Assembly: GCF_025567095.1 (NCBI RefSeq)
Contig: NZ_JAOQJH010000001.1
Source of the DNA: Anthropogastromicrobium aceti
Lineage (GTDB): Bacteria > Bacillota > Clostridia > Lachnospirales > Lachnospiraceae
Direction: 5' to 3' (one strand)
Length of the DNA: 64,000 nt
Shown here: piece after piece, positions 17,323 to 26,652 of the stretch
Position numbering within the stretch: position 1 is the first letter of the stretch
Layout of the letters: the number at the start of each line of letters is the position of its first letter
Position numbers and translations under genes: made by a program
Notes under the pieces: generated by a model
Told to the model about the DNA's origin: nothing
Seen by the model: only the letters and a program-made list of their open reading frames with translations
Databases searched by the model: none

Positions 17323-18690
17323 ATGGAATTACCAGTTTCTTTTTTAGAGAACATGAAAAAACTGCTGTCACCAGAGGAGTTTAATGCATACCTTGACAGC
17401 TACAGTGAGGAGCGTGTTTACGGCCTTCGCGTCAATACAAATAAGCTCACGCCAGAGGAATTTGAAAAAATATGTCCATTCGAGATTAAAAAGATACCGT
17501 GGATTGATAATGGTTATTATTATAGTGGAAAAGATAAGCCGGCAAAGGATCCTTATTATTATGCCGGTCTGTATTATCTGCAGGAGCCATCAGCAATGAC
17601 ACCGGCGCACGTACTTCCTATTGAACCAGGTGATCGCGTGCTTGATATCTGTGCAGCTCCAGGAGGAAAGAGTACTGAGCTGGCAGCAAAGCTTAAGGGA
17701 AAAGGAGTTCTAGTAAGCAACGATATCAGTAATTCACGAGCAAAGGCATTATTAAAGAACCTTGAGCTGTTTGGCATTTCAAATGCTTATGTAATCAGCG
17801 AGGCACCATACAAGCTTGCAGAGCATTTTGAGGGCTATTTTGATAAGATTCTTATTGATGCGCCATGTTCAGGTGAAGGAATGTTTAGAAAGGAACCTTC
17901 AGTTATGAAAAGCTGGGTGGAGCATGGAAATGACTATTTTGTTAAGCTGCAGCAGGAGATTACTTCATATGCATTAAAGATGCTTCGGCCAGGCGGAATG
18001 CTGCTTTACTCAACATGTACATTTTCACCGCTTGAAGATGAACAGATTGTGTCACGCATGCTTAAAGAAGATCCAGATTTAGAGCTTGTAGAGCCAGAGT
18101 GGTATGAAGGTTTTGACCATGGACACCCAGAATGGTCAGATAACAATCAAGAACTCACAAAATGTGTGCGTATCTGGCCGCATCGAATGAAGGGAGAAGG
18201 TCATTTCCTTGCGCTTCTTAAAAAGAAGGGAGAGAGCAGCCGTCTAAAAGAAAGACAGACAGAAAAAGCCAAAATGCCACAGGAGCTTTTTGACTTTTTG
18301 CAGACCGTAAAGAAGCCGCTTGCGCTTGATCGTCTGGAGATTCGTCAGGAAAAAGTATTTGTTCATCCAGACTGCAGACGTGATTTAAAAGGTCTTCGTA
18401 TAATGCGCTCTGGCCTGCTTCTTGGTGAGTGCCTGAAAAATCGTTTTGAACCAAGTCAGGCATTAGCAATGGCGCTTCGTGCAGATGAATATCCAAATGT
18501 ACTTTATCTGTCAAGAGAGGATGATCGCGTAATTCGTTATTTAAAGGGTGAGACGATTGATTTAAGAGATGAAGAATCTGTAGAAAAGGGCTGGGTTTTG
18601 ATTTGCGTAGACAATTATCCGCTAGGCTTTGGAAAGGCAGCAGGCGGATCAGTGAAAAATAAGTATCTTGCAGGCTGGAGGTGGATGTAA
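17323..18690 (+). CDS. RsmF/RsmB-family rRNA cytosine-C5 methyltransferase
   Basis: This 455-residue protein is a NOL1/NOP2/Sun family RNA m5C methyltransferase. It shows YLQEPSAMTPAHVLPI and the SAM motif VLDICAAPGGKSTELAAKLK (about 105-124), the catalytic IDAPCSGEGMFRK (about 180) and LLYSTCTFSPLEDE (about 226) with its second cysteine. The C-terminal third contains an RNA-binding region typical of RsmF/YebU. The exact rRNA target is not proven. The start at 17323 follows GAGGTG. It ends in a TAATG overlap with the next gene. Confidence 0.9.
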   Translation: MELPVSFLENMKKLLSPEEFNAYLDSYSEERVYGLRVNTNKLTPEEFEKICPFEIKKIPWIDNGYYYSGKDKPAKDPYYYAGLYYLQEPSAMTPAHVLPIEPGDRVLDICAAPGGKSTELAAKLKGKGVLVSNDISNSRAKALLKNLELFGISNAYVISEAPYKLAEHFEGYFDKILIDAPCSGEGMFRKEPSVMKSWVEHGNDYFVKLQQEITSYALKMLRPGGMLLYSTCTFSPLEDEQIVSRMLKEDPDLELVEPEWYEGFDHGHPEWSDNNQELTKCVRIWPHRMKGEGHFLALLKKKGESSRLKERQTEKAKMPQELFDFLQTVKKPLALDRLEIRQEKVFVHPDCRRDLKGLRIMRSGLLLGECLKNRFEPSQALAMALRADEYPNVLYLSREDDRVIRYLKGETIDLRDEESVEKGWVLICVDNYPLGFGKAAGGSVKNKYLAGWRWM

Positions 18691-19388
18691 TGGAGTGGCG
18701 CCTTGATAAGTTTTTGACACAGATTCCAGTGGGAACGCGCAGCCAAGTTAAGGATATGATCAAAAAAGGACGCGTTTGCGTAAATGGTGTGCACGCATCA
18801 AAACCAGAATTAAAGGTAGATCCAGAGAACGACAGCATTACGCTTGATGGAAAGAAGCTTTTTTATTCTCAGTATGCATACTATATGTTAAACAAGCCGG
18901 TTGGCGTAATTACAGCAACCATGGATAAGAAAAAAGAGACTGTTCTTGATTTATTAGACGATAAGCGAAAGGATTTATTTCCAGTTGGACGCCTCGATAT
19001 TGACACAGAAGGACTTCTTTTAATTACAAACGATGGGGAGCTTTGTCACAGACTTCTTTCTCCTAAGCATCACGTTGACAAATGTTATTTTGCAAAAACA
19101 GATCTTCCAATTCCGGCAGATGCTGTAAAAAAATTTGAAGAAGGCATAGATCTTGGCGATTTCACATCAATGCCTGCAAAGTTGGAAATTATTGGAGATT
19201 GTGAGGCAAAGGTAATTGTTCAGGAAGGAAAATTTCATCAGGTAAAGAGAATGTTCGAGGCAGTTGGAGTAACAGTTGTTTATTTAAAGCGCCTTTCAAT
19301 GGGAAGCCTTAAGCTAGACGAAACACTTGCAACTGGTGATAGCCGCGCACTGACACAGGAGGAGCTTGAATGTCTGAAGGAAAGCTGA
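18690..19388 (+). CDS. RsuA/RluB-family pseudouridine synthase
   Basis: This 232-residue protein has an N-terminal S4 domain (MEWRLDKFLTQIPVGTRSQV) followed by a pseudouridine synthase catalytic domain with FPVGRLDIDTEGLLLITND, where the Asp after GRL is the catalytic residue. RsuA-type enzymes modify 16S rRNA U516; the RluB/E/F branches act on 23S rRNA, and the target here is not determined. GGAGGTGG precedes the ATG at 18690, which overlaps the previous stop by one base. Confidence 0.9.
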   Translation: MEWRLDKFLTQIPVGTRSQVKDMIKKGRVCVNGVHASKPELKVDPENDSITLDGKKLFYSQYAYYMLNKPVGVITATMDKKKETVLDLLDDKRKDLFPVGRLDIDTEGLLLITNDGELCHRLLSPKHHVDKCYFAKTDLPIPADAVKKFEEGIDLGDFTSMPAKLEIIGDCEAKVIVQEGKFHQVKRMFEAVGVTVVYLKRLSMGSLKLDETLATGDSRALTQEELECLKES

Positions 19389-20032
19389 TTGTGAAAAATG
19401 CAAAGGGTGTGATCTTTGATTTAGACGGCACACTTGTAGATTCAATGAATGTATGGAAAGAGATTGACGTTAGTTATCTGGGAAAGCATGGATATGATGT
19501 GCCAGATGATCTTCATGACGAAATTGAAGGAATGAGCTTTACAGAGACAGCTGCCTATTTTAAAAAGCGTTTCTGCCTGAAAGAGACGGTTGACGAAATT
19601 AAAGACTGCTGGAATCAGATGGCATATGAAAAGTATTGTCATGAGGTCGCATTAAAACCAGGTGCAGCACCATTTCTTTCTTATCTTCATAAAAATGGAT
19701 GCAAGATTGCCATTGCAAGCAGCAATTCACGCAAATTGATTCAGGCTGTATTAGAATCGCAAGGTATAGCATCATATTTTGAAGCTATAGTGACTAGCTG
19801 TGATGTAAAGGCCGGAAAACCAGCACCAGATGTTTATTTAGAAGCAGCGAAGCTTCTTAATTTGAATCCGTGTGACTGTGTTGTGTTTGAAGATATTCCG
19901 GCAGGAATCATGGCAGGAAAGGCGGCAGGGATGACTGTATTTGCAGTAGAAGATGAATTTTCAGAGCCGCTTCGCGAGAAAAAACTTGCGCTTGCCGATG
20001 GATGGGTGAGAGATTACACAGATTTCATATAA
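19370..20032 (+). CDS. HAD-superfamily hydrolase (beta-phosphoglucomutase-like)
   Basis: This 220-residue HAD protein carries motif I GVIFDLDGTLVDSMNVW, motif II IASSNSRKL, a conserved lysine in KAGKPAPDVYL and motif IV VFEDIPAGIMAGKAAGM. The helical cap after motif I is of the beta-PGM/phosphatase type. The substrate cannot be read from the sequence. The gene overlaps the pseudouridine synthase gene by 19 nt. Confidence 0.88.
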   Translation: MSEGKLIVKNAKGVIFDLDGTLVDSMNVWKEIDVSYLGKHGYDVPDDLHDEIEGMSFTETAAYFKKRFCLKETVDEIKDCWNQMAYEKYCHEVALKPGAAPFLSYLHKNGCKIAIASSNSRKLIQAVLESQGIASYFEAIVTSCDVKAGKPAPDVYLEAAKLLNLNPCDCVVFEDIPAGIMAGKAAGMTVFAVEDEFSEPLREKKLALADGWVRDYTDFI

Positions 20033-20051
20033 AACGGAGGACACAGTAGTT

Positions 20052-20621
20052 ATGTTTCGAATAAAAAAAGGTCATCATGGCTATATCAAACGCAAGAAGC
20101 GCCTGCTGTTAGGAGAGGTACTTGGTCTTTTAATCGGCATTATAGGTCTTGTAGTGATTGGCGTTGTGACAACAGGAAGCCGCAAAAATTTGCTTACAGT
20201 TGTAGCTATGGTTTCAGTAATTCCAATGGTAAATCAGCTTGTCATTTTGATTGCACTTTGGAAATATCAGCCGTGCCCAGATAAGGAGTATGAGCAGGTG
20301 GCATCTATTGTAGGTAAAGGAATTTTAGACACTGAGCTTGTCATTACATCAAAAACAGATAAGTCATTTTTGCTTGACTATGCGTGTATTCATGAGAAAG
20401 GTGTCTTTTGCTATTGCTCTGATAAGAATGTATCAGAAAAAAAGACAGCTGAGTATATAAAGAGCTTTATGAAGGCTAATGACTTAAAGACGGATATATT
20501 TGTTATCCGTGACTGGAAAAATTATTTAAACCGCATTCGCGAGCTTGAGAAGTGGGATCGTGCCAGCTGTGATGAAAAGCTTCTTAAAATCGAAGGTGTG
20601 CTGAGAGGAATTGCCATATGA
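20052..20621 (+). CDS. Two-span membrane protein of unknown function
   Basis: This 189-residue protein has a basic N-terminus (MFRIKKGHHGYIKRKKRL), two hydrophobic spans (about 20-40 and 48-70) and a soluble C-terminal domain of about 115 residues containing EKGVFCYCSDK and IFVIRDWKNYL. I recognise no characterised family. It sits between two RNA-modification genes and overlaps the next start by 4 nt, so it is co-expressed with them. Confidence 0.7.
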   Translation: MFRIKKGHHGYIKRKKRLLLGEVLGLLIGIIGLVVIGVVTTGSRKNLLTVVAMVSVIPMVNQLVILIALWKYQPCPDKEYEQVASIVGKGILDTELVITSKTDKSFLLDYACIHEKGVFCYCSDKNVSEKKTAEYIKSFMKANDLKTDIFVIRDWKNYLNRIRELEKWDRASCDEKLLKIEGVLRGIAI

Positions 20622-21652
20622 GACAATTGCAAATTCAGGCGGCAGAAGAAGGTCAGCGCTTAGACAAATATTTAAGCCGATATATGCCAGAGGCGCCAAA
20701 GAGCTTCTTTTATAAGATGCTTAGAAAAAAGAACATTACCTGCAACAAAAAAAAGTGTGATGGAAGCGAAAAACTTTGCGCGGGAGACTGTATTGAGCTG
20801 TTTTTGGCAGAGGACACGATTGAAAAATTCCGTGGAAATACAGATGGAAAAAAAGCTTCCAGTATTCAGACACAGACTCAAAACGTATCGCTCTCACCAA
20901 AGAGCATTATATATGAGGATGATGATATATTGCTGATAAATAAAGCAGCGGGAGAACTTTCGCAGAAAGCATCGCCAAAAGATGTTTCCATGGTAGAAAA
21001 GGTCATTGGCTATGCACTTTCCACACAAAAAGTAACAAATGAGCAGCTGTTAGTCTGCCGTCCTTCTGTCTGCAACCGTTTAGACAGAAATACATCAGGA
21101 TTAATTGCAGCTGGTTTTTCCATACGAGGTCTTCAGTTTTTATCAGAACAGTTTAGAACAAGAGATCTGCACAAATATTATATGGCGCTAGTGGCAGGCT
21201 GCGTAACAAGACAGCAAAAGCTTAAAGGATATCTGTATAAGGATGAAAAAACAAATAAAGTAGAGATCCACGAGACACTTGAAGAATTTCCAGAGCATCT
21301 TAAAAAAGATGCACTTGCGATTGAGACTGTATATGAGCCAGTGGCATCGACAAAGCAGGCAACGCTTTTAAAGGTGCTTTTAGTGACAGGACGTTCTCAT
21401 CAGATTCGTGCACATCTGTCAAGCATAAATCATCCAATCATTGGAGATTCAAAATATGGTGACAGCAGCATAAATGAGCAGTTTAGAAAAAAGGCAGGCA
21501 CAAAGAGACAGCTTCTTCATGCATATGAGATGGTATTTCCTGTCTGCGAGGGACATTTTTCATATCTGTCCCAAAAAAGCTTTCAGGCACCGCTTCCAAA
21601 TGATTTTTTAAAGGCAATGGAGTATGCAAAAATCCATGACTGGAAGGAGTAA
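20618..21652 (+). CDS. RluA/RluC/RluD-family pseudouridine synthase
   Basis: This 344-residue protein has an N-terminal S4 RNA-binding domain (QRLDKYLSRYMPEAPKSFFY) and a catalytic domain with the motif VCNRLDRNTSGLIAAG (consensus HRLDxxTSG; the Asp is catalytic) and TGRSHQIRAHLSSINHPIIG. The first motif residue is Asn rather than His, a common RluC/D variant. The substrate is probably 23S rRNA, not determined further. The start overlaps the previous stop (ATATGAG). Confidence 0.9.
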   Translation: MRQLQIQAAEEGQRLDKYLSRYMPEAPKSFFYKMLRKKNITCNKKKCDGSEKLCAGDCIELFLAEDTIEKFRGNTDGKKASSIQTQTQNVSLSPKSIIYEDDDILLINKAAGELSQKASPKDVSMVEKVIGYALSTQKVTNEQLLVCRPSVCNRLDRNTSGLIAAGFSIRGLQFLSEQFRTRDLHKYYMALVAGCVTRQQKLKGYLYKDEKTNKVEIHETLEEFPEHLKKDALAIETVYEPVASTKQATLLKVLLVTGRSHQIRAHLSSINHPIIGDSKYGDSSINEQFRKKAGTKRQLLHAYEMVFPVCEGHFSYLSQKSFQAPLPNDFLKAMEYAKIHDWKE

Positions 21653-21657
21653 TACGT

Positions 21658-22215
21658 ATGCCAACATGGAAATCAAGAGGACTTAGAGGATCGGCATTAG
21701 AGGATATGATCAACTATACGATTGAGCAGTACAGCACAAAAAAGCTTGCGTTAATTCAGAAGATTCCGACTCCAATAAAACCAATCAATATTGATCAGGA
21801 GACGCGTCATATAACGCTTGCATATTTTGATCAAAAAAGTACAGTCGATTATATTGGTGCAGTTCAGGGCATTCCAATCTGCTTTGATGCGAAGGAATCT
21901 GCAGTTGATACCTTTCCACTGCAGAATATTCATGAGCATCAGGTAAAATTTATGCAGGCAATGGAAGAACAAAACGGAATTGCTTTTATTCTGTTGTATT
22001 ATACGCACCGTCATGAAGCGTATTATGTGCCGCTTTCTGATATCGTCTATTTCTGGAACCGCGGCAAAAATGGCGGAAGAAAGAGTTTTACATATGACGA
22101 GATCGATAAGACACTGCAGATTCCAATAAAAAATGGCGTGTTTTTACACTTTTTGGAGCAGCTTCAGCTTGATCTTTTGCGTCATGCTGATGAGTCAAAT
22201 GGAAATGGGACTTGA
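21658..22215 (+). CDS. recU: Holliday junction resolvase RecU
   Basis: This 185-residue RecU is a structure-specific nuclease for recombination intermediates. Recognisable parts are WKSRGLRGSALEDMINYTI, STVDYIGAVQGIPICFDAKE (the Asp and DAK residues of the nuclease core) and FPLQNIHEHQVKFM. The length fits. Its stop codon lies within the -35 box of the histidine operon promoter. Confidence 0.88.
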   Translation: MPTWKSRGLRGSALEDMINYTIEQYSTKKLALIQKIPTPIKPINIDQETRHITLAYFDQKSTVDYIGAVQGIPICFDAKESAVDTFPLQNIHEHQVKFMQAMEEQNGIAFILLYYTHRHEAYYVPLSDIVYFWNRGKNGGRKSFTYDEIDKTLQIPIKNGVFLHFLEQLQLDLLRHADESNGNGT

Positions 22216-22240
22216 CAAATGAAAGCTGCTTCGCTATAAT
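22212..22240 (+). promoter_or_regulatory. Perfect-consensus sigma-A promoter of the his operon
   Basis: TTGACA (22212-22217), a 17-nt spacer and TATAAT (22235-22240) match consensus exactly. The -35 box overlaps the recU stop codon. So strong a promoter for an amino-acid operon suggests that control acts at the operator or leader. Confidence 0.88.
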
Positions 22241-22269
22241 CGTATTTAACATTCATAAATTACCATGGT

Positions 22270-22299
22270 AGCACGTTAACTTGCTAAAGTAAACGTGCT
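22270..22299 (+). promoter_or_regulatory. Leader hairpin before hisZ
   Basis: AGCACGTT-A-ACTT pairs with AAGT-A-AACGTGCT across a GCTA loop, giving 12 pairs with one symmetric A/A mismatch. It ends 18 nt before hisZ, just upstream of its GAGG site, and no T-run follows. It may affect mRNA stability or initiation, or be an operator for a DNA-binding repressor. Confidence 0.5.
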
Positions 22300-22317
22300 G
22301 CAGGAAATGAGGAAAAT

Positions 22318-23586
22318 ATGGCAATCAGTTTACTGCACACACCGGAGGGTGTAAGAGATCTGTATAATGAAGAATGCGCGAAGAAGGAAACTGTCAGCGC
22401 AAAAATCGGAGCGGTTTTCCACCGTTTTGGTTATCGCAGCATCCAGACACCATCATATGAGTTTTTTGATATATTTAATAAAGACAGAGGTTCAGTTGCA
22501 TCAAATCAGATGTTTAAATTTTTTGACCGCGACGGAAATACACTAGTGCTTCGGCCTGATATTACACCGTCAATTGCAAGATGTGCGGCTAAATATTTCA
22601 TGGATGAGGACATGCCAGTGCGTCTTTGTTATAATGGAAACATTTTCATCAACAACATGAGCCTGCGCGGAAGTTTAAAAGAGTCTACCGTAATGGGCGC
22701 AGAGATGATTAACGATACGACAACAGATGCAGATGCAGAGATGGTTGCTATGCTGATTCAGTCTCTTCAGGTCAGCGGTCTGACAGAGTTTCAGGTTGAG
22801 ATCGGACAGGTTGATTTCTTTAATGGACTAGTAGAAGAAGCAGGCTTTAATGAGCAGGAGACAGACGAGCTTAGAACACTGATTGAGCAGAAAAACTATT
22901 TTGGTGTAGAGGAAATGCTTTCGGCAAAAGAGCTTCCTGAACAGTTAAAGCAGGCACTTCTTTCTATGCCAAAGCTGTTTGGAGGCATCAGTCAGATCCA
23001 TGAGGCAGCGTCTCTTACAGATAATGATAAGGCGCTCAGCGCAATATATCGTCTTGAAAAGCTGTATAAGATTCTTGCTTCCTATGGACTTGAAAAATAT
23101 ATTACGTTTGATCTTGGTATGCTTGGCAAATTTCAGTATTATACAGGAATCATTTTCAAGGCATATACATATGGAAGCGGAACACCTATTGCAACGGGCG
23201 GCCGTTATGACAAGCTGCTTTCCCAGTTCGGAAAGGACGCACCATCTATCGGATTTGGTATTTATGTAGATGAGTTGTTGATGGCTATGTCAAGACAGCA
23301 GATTGATATTGACACTGATTATCTTGGAACAATTCTTCTTTATGAGAGAAGTCAGAAGGATCTTGCCATTCGTCTTGCAAATGTATTAAGAGCAGATTCC
23401 TCAGTTACGCTTATGAAAAAGTTTTATGAAAAGACAATTGATGACTACATTGCGTATGCGAAGAGAAGCGGTATTGGTGGTATCTTTTATATTGATGAGG
23501 AAGGAAAATATGTTGAGGTTATAAATGTACTCACAGATGACCGCAAACAACATTTGCTTTCTGATTTGATCGGAGAAGAAGCATAA
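22318..23586 (+). CDS. hisZ: ATP phosphoribosyltransferase regulatory subunit HisZ
   Basis: HisZ (422 aa) is a catalytically inactive histidyl-tRNA synthetase paralogue that forms the ATP phosphoribosyltransferase complex with the short form of HisG. It shows the class II synthetase-like segments TPEGVRDLYNEECAKKE, VLRPDITPSIARCAA and PIATGGRYDKLLSQFG. It lacks the anticodon-binding architecture of HisS, and its position directly before a short hisG supports HisZ. Confidence 0.93.
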   Translation: MAISLLHTPEGVRDLYNEECAKKETVSAKIGAVFHRFGYRSIQTPSYEFFDIFNKDRGSVASNQMFKFFDRDGNTLVLRPDITPSIARCAAKYFMDEDMPVRLCYNGNIFINNMSLRGSLKESTVMGAEMINDTTTDADAEMVAMLIQSLQVSGLTEFQVEIGQVDFFNGLVEEAGFNEQETDELRTLIEQKNYFGVEEMLSAKELPEQLKQALLSMPKLFGGISQIHEAASLTDNDKALSAIYRLEKLYKILASYGLEKYITFDLGMLGKFQYYTGIIFKAYTYGSGTPIATGGRYDKLLSQFGKDAPSIGFGIYVDELLMAMSRQQIDIDTDYLGTILLYERSQKDLAIRLANVLRADSSVTLMKKFYEKTIDDYIAYAKRSGIGGIFYIDEEGKYVEVINVLTDDRKQHLLSDLIGEEA

Positions 23587-23603
23587 GAAGGAGAATACGC
23601 TTT

Positions 23604-24251
23604 ATGAGATATATTACATTTGCGCTTGCAAAGGGTCGTCTGGCAAAAAAGGCAATGGAGATGCTGGAGCTTGCCGGCATTACATGCGAGGAGATGAAGG
23701 ACGAGACAAGCCGTAAGCTGATTTTTGTAAATGAAGAGCTAAAATTAAAATTTTTTCTGGCAAAGGCATCTGATGTTCCGACATATGTGGAATATGGTGC
23801 AGCTGATATTGGTGTAGTAGGAAAGGATACCATCCTTGAAGAAGGACGAAATTTATACGAGGTGATGGATCTTGGCATTGGCAAATGCCGTATGTGCGTG
23901 GCTGGCCCTGCATCGGCAAGAGAGCGCCTTAAGCACCATGAACTGATTCGTGTGGCATCAAAATATCCGGTCATCGCGAAGGATTACTTCTATAATAAGA
24001 AGCATCAGACAGTTGAAATTATTAAGCTGAATGGTTCAGTCGAGTTAGCACCAATTGTTGGCTTGTCTGAGGTTATTGTAGATATAGTTGAGACAGGAAC
24101 GACGCTTAAGGAAAACGGACTTGAGGTATTAGAGGAGATTTGCCCGTTGTCAGCCCGTGTGGTTGTAAATCAGGTAAGCATGAAGATGGAAAACGAGCGA
24201 ATCAATAAGATCTTAGCCGGTTTTAAGACTGCGGTTGAAAAAAGAAAATAG
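23604..24251 (+). CDS. hisG: ATP phosphoribosyltransferase catalytic subunit, short form
   Basis: HisG (215 aa) starts histidine synthesis by joining ATP and PRPP. The length is that of the short HisG class, which lacks the C-terminal regulatory domain and needs HisZ, encoded just upstream. Key segments are TFALAKGRLAKKAMEML, VEYGAADIGVVGKD and the PRPP-binding IVDIVETGTTLKENGL. Confidence 0.96.
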   Translation: MRYITFALAKGRLAKKAMEMLELAGITCEEMKDETSRKLIFVNEELKLKFFLAKASDVPTYVEYGAADIGVVGKDTILEEGRNLYEVMDLGIGKCRMCVAGPASARERLKHHELIRVASKYPVIAKDYFYNKKHQTVEIIKLNGSVELAPIVGLSEVIVDIVETGTTLKENGLEVLEEICPLSARVVVNQVSMKMENERINKILAGFKTAVEKRK

Positions 24252-24274
24252 CAGACAGAGAGGATGGAACACAC

Positions 24275-25576
24275 ATGAGAATCGTTAAGCTCAGCAAGGA
24301 ATCAAAGGAAAATTTGTTAGCAGATCTGTTAAAGAGAGATCCGAACAACTACGGACAATATGCCGATACTGTACAGGCAATTGTAGATGATGTGAAGGCG
24401 CGCGGTGATGAAGCGCTGTTTGAATATACCGAGAAGTTTGACAAGGTTAAAGTGACAAAGGACACCATTAGAGTGACTAAAGAAGAGATTGATGAGGCAC
24501 TTAAACAGGTCGATCCAAAGCTGATGGAAGTAATGGTAAAATCTATGAAGAATATCCGTGCATTCCATGAAAAGCAAAAGCAGCTCTCATGGTTTGACAC
24601 GACACCGGACGGTACGATTCTTGGTCAGAGAGTTACACCACTAGACAGTGCGGGTCTTTATGTTCCAGGCGGAAAGGCTGCATATCCGTCTTCTGTTTTA
24701 ATGAATATCATTCCGGCAGAGGTAGCAGGCGTAAATCGTATTGTTATGGTGACACCTCCTGGCAAGGACGGAAAGGTTAATCCAGTCACTCTGGCAGCAG
24801 CTCACATTGCGGGTGCAACAGAAGTTTATAAGGTTGGCGGTGCGCAGGCAATTGCCGCACTTGCATTTGGTACTGAATCTATTCCGAAGGTAAATAAGAT
24901 TGCAGGTCCTGGAAATATTTATGTTGCACTTGCAAAGAAGGCTGTATATGGCCATGTCAGCATCGACAGCATTGCCGGACCTAGTGAGATCATGGTTCTT
25001 GCAGATGAGAGTGCAAATGCAAAGTTCGTTGCAGCAGATCTTTTGTCACAGGCAGAGCATGACGAACTTGCCTGCGCTATTCTTGTTACAACCAGCATGA
25101 AGCTTGCCGAGGAAGTATCAAAGCTGACAGAAGAATTTATCGCAGGATTATCCAGAAAAGAGATTCTGCAAAAGTCCATTGATAATTATGGTTATATTCT
25201 TGTAGCAGATTCTATGGACGATGCAGTAGATGTAGTAAATGAAATTGCACCAGAGCATCTTGAAATTCAGACAATAAATCCATTTGAGACGATGACACAG
25301 GTACGAAATGCTGGTGCGATCTTTATGGGAGAGTACAGCAGTGAGCCGCTTGGCGACTACTTTGCAGGACCAAACCATGTTCTTCCGACAAACGGAACGG
25401 CAAAGTTTTTCTCACCGCTTGGCGTAGATGCCTATGTAAAGAAATCAAGTATTATTTACTACTCCAAGAAGGCATTAAAGCCAGTCAGCAGGGATATTAT
25501 TCAGTTTGCAGAAAGCGAATACCTGACAGCGCATGCTAATTCCATCCGTGTTCGTTTTGAAGACGACAAAGAGTAA
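24275..25576 (+). CDS. hisD: Histidinol dehydrogenase
   Basis: HisD (433 aa) oxidises histidinol to histidine in two NAD-dependent steps. Recognisable motifs are GLYVPGGKAAYPSSVLMN, VGGAQAIAALAFGTESIP and KIAGPGNIYVALAKK, with zinc-binding LLSQAEHDELACAIL and the later EIAPEHLEIQ. The length is normal. It is the third gene of the operon, 23 nt after hisG. Confidence 0.97.
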   Translation: MRIVKLSKESKENLLADLLKRDPNNYGQYADTVQAIVDDVKARGDEALFEYTEKFDKVKVTKDTIRVTKEEIDEALKQVDPKLMEVMVKSMKNIRAFHEKQKQLSWFDTTPDGTILGQRVTPLDSAGLYVPGGKAAYPSSVLMNIIPAEVAGVNRIVMVTPPGKDGKVNPVTLAAAHIAGATEVYKVGGAQAIAALAFGTESIPKVNKIAGPGNIYVALAKKAVYGHVSIDSIAGPSEIMVLADESANAKFVAADLLSQAEHDELACAILVTTSMKLAEEVSKLTEEFIAGLSRKEILQKSIDNYGYILVADSMDDAVDVVNEIAPEHLEIQTINPFETMTQVRNAGAIFMGEYSSEPLGDYFAGPNHVLPTNGTAKFFSPLGVDAYVKKSSIIYYSKKALKPVSRDIIQFAESEYLTAHANSIRVRFEDDKE

Positions 25577-25601
25577 TCGGGTATCAAAAGGAGAGGAAAC
25601 T

Positions 25602-26192
25602 ATGCAGCAGCGAATCGGTACTATTACAAGAAATACAAAGGAAACACAAATTACTCTGACCATAAATTTGGATGGCAGCGGAAAGGCAGATATTTCTACA
25701 GGAATTGGCTTCTTTGATCATATGCTAAACAGCTTTGCACGTCATGGTCTGTTTGATTTGACAGTAAAGGCAACTGGTGATCTTGAGGTCGATTGCCATC
25801 ATACGATAGAGGATGTCGGCATTGTGCTTGGTCAGGCGATAGCACAGGCAGTAGGCGACAAAAAGTCTATTTGCCGCTATGGAGACTGCATTCTTCCTAT
25901 GGATGAAGCACTTATTCTCTGCGCAATTGATTTATCAGGCAGACCATATTTGGGCTATGAAGCATCAATTTCATCAGAGCGTGTGGGAGGATTTGATACA
26001 GAGATGGCAAAAGAATTTTTCTATGCTATTTCATATTCAGCATCAATGAATCTGCATATTCGTCAATTGGCAGGCGAGAACAGCCACCATATCATAGAAG
26101 GCATGTTCAAAGCCTTTGCAAAGGCACTTGACAAGGCAACAATTGCAGATCCGCGCATTACAGATGTACTTTCAACAAAGGGAAGTCTGTAA
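25602..26192 (+). CDS. hisB: Imidazoleglycerol-phosphate dehydratase
   Basis: HisB (196 aa), the monofunctional dehydratase, starts at 25602 after AAAGGAGAGG; homology begins at MQQRIGTITRNTKET. Metal-binding histidine motifs are GFFDHMLNSFARHG, DCHHTIEDVGI and ENSHHIIEGMFKAFA. No phosphatase domain is fused, so a separate histidinol phosphatase is required. Confidence 0.96.
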   Translation: MQQRIGTITRNTKETQITLTINLDGSGKADISTGIGFFDHMLNSFARHGLFDLTVKATGDLEVDCHHTIEDVGIVLGQAIAQAVGDKKSICRYGDCILPMDEALILCAIDLSGRPYLGYEASISSERVGGFDTEMAKEFFYAISYSASMNLHIRQLAGENSHHIIEGMFKAFAKALDKATIADPRITDVLSTKGSL

Positions 26193-26210
26193 GAAAGGAT
26201 GGTAAAGCAA

Positions 26211-26588
26211 ATGGCAGGTGAAGTTACAAACGAGAATGAATTTGTGGCAGTTCCATTTCAGGCAGAGATTTCATGGGACGAGCTAAAAAAGGATGCATCA
26301 GGACTTGTCCCGTGCATAGTACAGGATTATAAAACAGGTCAGGTATTAATGTTAGCCTACATGAATGAAGCAGCATATCTTGAGACAGCTGCAACAGGAA
26401 CCATGTGCTATTATAGCCGCAGCCGCAAAAGCAGATGGCTAAAAGGCGAAACAAGCGGTCATTTTCAATATGTGAAATCTCTTTATGCAGATTGTGATAA
26501 GGATACGCTTTTAGCAAAAGTAGCACAAAAAGGAGCAGCATGTCATACGGGATCGTATTCATGTTTCTTTAATAAAATTACAGAATAA
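26211..26588 (+). CDS. hisI: Phosphoribosyl-AMP cyclohydrolase
   Basis: This PRA-CH (about 125 aa) hydrolyses phosphoribosyl-AMP. Motifs are AYMNEAAYLETAATGTMCYY, SRKSRWLKGETSGH and the metal-binding YADCDKDTLL plus CHTGSYSCF. It lacks the PRA-PH (HisE) domain. The ATG at 26199 touches the AAAGG and cannot use it, so the ATG at 26211 is preferred. A terminator ends the operon here; hisE, hisA, hisF and hisH are not in the window. Confidence 0.92.
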   Translation: MAGEVTNENEFVAVPFQAEISWDELKKDASGLVPCIVQDYKTGQVLMLAYMNEAAYLETAATGTMCYYSRSRKSRWLKGETSGHFQYVKSLYADCDKDTLLAKVAQKGAACHTGSYSCFFNKITE

Positions 26589-26593
26589 ATATA

Positions 26594-26631
26594 AAAATAG
26601 CGCTGGGCAGCCTGGCGCTATTTTTTATTTT
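26594..26631 (+). terminator. Terminator of the his operon
   Basis: ATAGCGC (26597-26603) pairs with GCGCTAT (26615-26621), with an inner GG/CC, followed by TTTTTTATTTT. Confidence 0.88.
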
Positions 26632-26652
26632 GTTAGAAATTTTGCAATACAA

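Noticed and set aside
22241..22317. T-box or His-leader attenuator before the his operon
   Set aside because: The leader is under 80 nt, lacks the T-box sequence and a run of His codons, and the hairpin has no T-run behind it.
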